Assembly (NCBI GenBank): GCA_947625955.1
Contig: CANQQH010000054.1
Location: forward strand, 1-7,691
Direction of reading: 5' to 3'
Source: an uncultured Clostridia bacterium
GTDB lineage: Bacteria > Bacillota > Clostridia > Christensenellales > UBA1242
DNA: 7,691 nucleotides
In this document: positions 7,620 to 7,691 of the stretch, piece by piece
Layout of the letters: each line of letters starts with the position of its first letter
Numbering within the stretch: position 1 is the stretch's first letter
Notes under the pieces: model-generated
Told to the model about the DNA's origin: nothing
What the model saw: only the letters and a program-made list of their open reading frames with translations
The model's database searches: none
Program-made: the position numbers and the translations under genes

Positions 7620-7630
7620 AAGAAGGGAGC

Positions 7631-7650
7631 GCGAGGGGCGCGCCCCTCGC
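7631..7650. repeat. Perfect 20-base GC-only-core palindrome
   Basis: GCGAGGGGCG is followed directly by its exact reverse complement. The centre contains GGCGCGCC (7637-7644). As RNA it would form an 8-pair G/C-rich stem with a CGCG loop. It stands out as GC-rich in an AT-rich intergenic region. It is followed by an A-rich stretch on the + strand, not a T run. Confidence 0.8.
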
Positions 7651-7680
7651 AGAAAAAAACATAAAATACCCCTCTTTTTT
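7633..7680 (+). terminator. Possible alternative terminator stem with T6 (weak)
   Basis: GAGGGG at 7633-7638 can pair with CCCCTC at 7643-7648 inside the palindrome, or with a second CCCCTC at 7669-7674 that is followed at once by TTTTTT (7675-7680). The second pairing gives a six-pair stem before a T run, but with a 30-base A-rich loop, and the palindrome should normally win. It is therefore only a possible terminator or attenuator-like switch. Confidence 0.25.
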
Positions 7681-7682
7681 GT

Positions 7683-7688
7683 TTGACA
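7683..7688 (+). promoter_or_regulatory. Possible -35 hexamer at the window edge
   Basis: TTGACA lies nine bases before the end of the segment and just after the T6 run. The -10 would fall outside, near base 7706, so a promoter for a following gene cannot be confirmed. A lone hexamer is weak evidence. Confidence 0.2.
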
Positions 7689-7691
7689 AAT

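Larger units (their letters stand above)
7330..7691. other. Gene-free intergenic region rich in palindromes
   Basis: I find no convincing gene in these 362 bases. One frame, 7368-7664, stays open on the + strand, but it has no ribosome binding site and runs straight through a terminator and two palindromes. Bases 7464-7569 are AT-rich and show only a GAACTTG direct repeat (7516-7522 and 7538-7544) and a T8 run (7545-7552) with no convincing stem before it. The rest is taken up by the hairpins described separately. Confidence 0.7.

Noticed and set aside
7368..7664. 98-codon + strand open frame
   Set aside because: It has no ribosome binding site, runs through the intrinsic terminator and both palindromes, and its sequence is low-complexity translation of intergenic DNA.

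Overview
The window looks like a piece of a Gram-positive genome, probably an uncultured gut-type clostridial member of the Bacillota. The reasons are purine-rich GGAG/GGGG ribosome binding sites, a SigA-type promoter with an extended -10, a type II lipoprotein signal peptide, and Listeria–Bacteroides (InlB B-type) repeats in extracellular proteins. This placement is an inference; there is no rRNA or housekeeping gene to fix it.

Layout. Bases 3-6401 are one uninterrupted + strand reading frame, open at the left edge, so the gene's start and any signal peptide lie outside the window. The visible 2132 residues fall into three parts: about 540 residues of propeller-like beta-strand repeats, about 1400 residues of highly diverged InlB B-type repeats, and a Ser/Tyr-rich tail with no LPXTG motif and no membrane segment. 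After a 10-base gap comes a 75-codon GTG-start gene (6412-6639) for a small charged, probably helical, cytosolic protein with no recognised family. A consensus-like promoter (6654-6682) then drives a 206-residue lipoprotein (6709-7329), whose body is two B-repeat-like domains of the same kind as in the giant protein.

Bases 7330-7691 carry no gene I believe in. They hold an overlapping inverted repeat (7352-7395), a strong and probably bidirectional intrinsic terminator (7425-7463), and a cluster of short direct repeats and palindromes (7570-7650) that resembles a REP/MITE-like intergenic element. The edge holds a possible second terminator arm and a lone -35-like hexamer.

How the parts may work together (inference): the giant protein and the lipoprotein are probably both outside the membrane, and their shared repeat family suggests one cell-surface or adhesion-type locus. 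The lipoprotein would be membrane-anchored. How the giant protein is anchored cannot be seen, because its N-terminus is missing and its C-terminus has no sorting signal. I see no catalytic domain, defence system, CRISPR array, tRNA or transposase.
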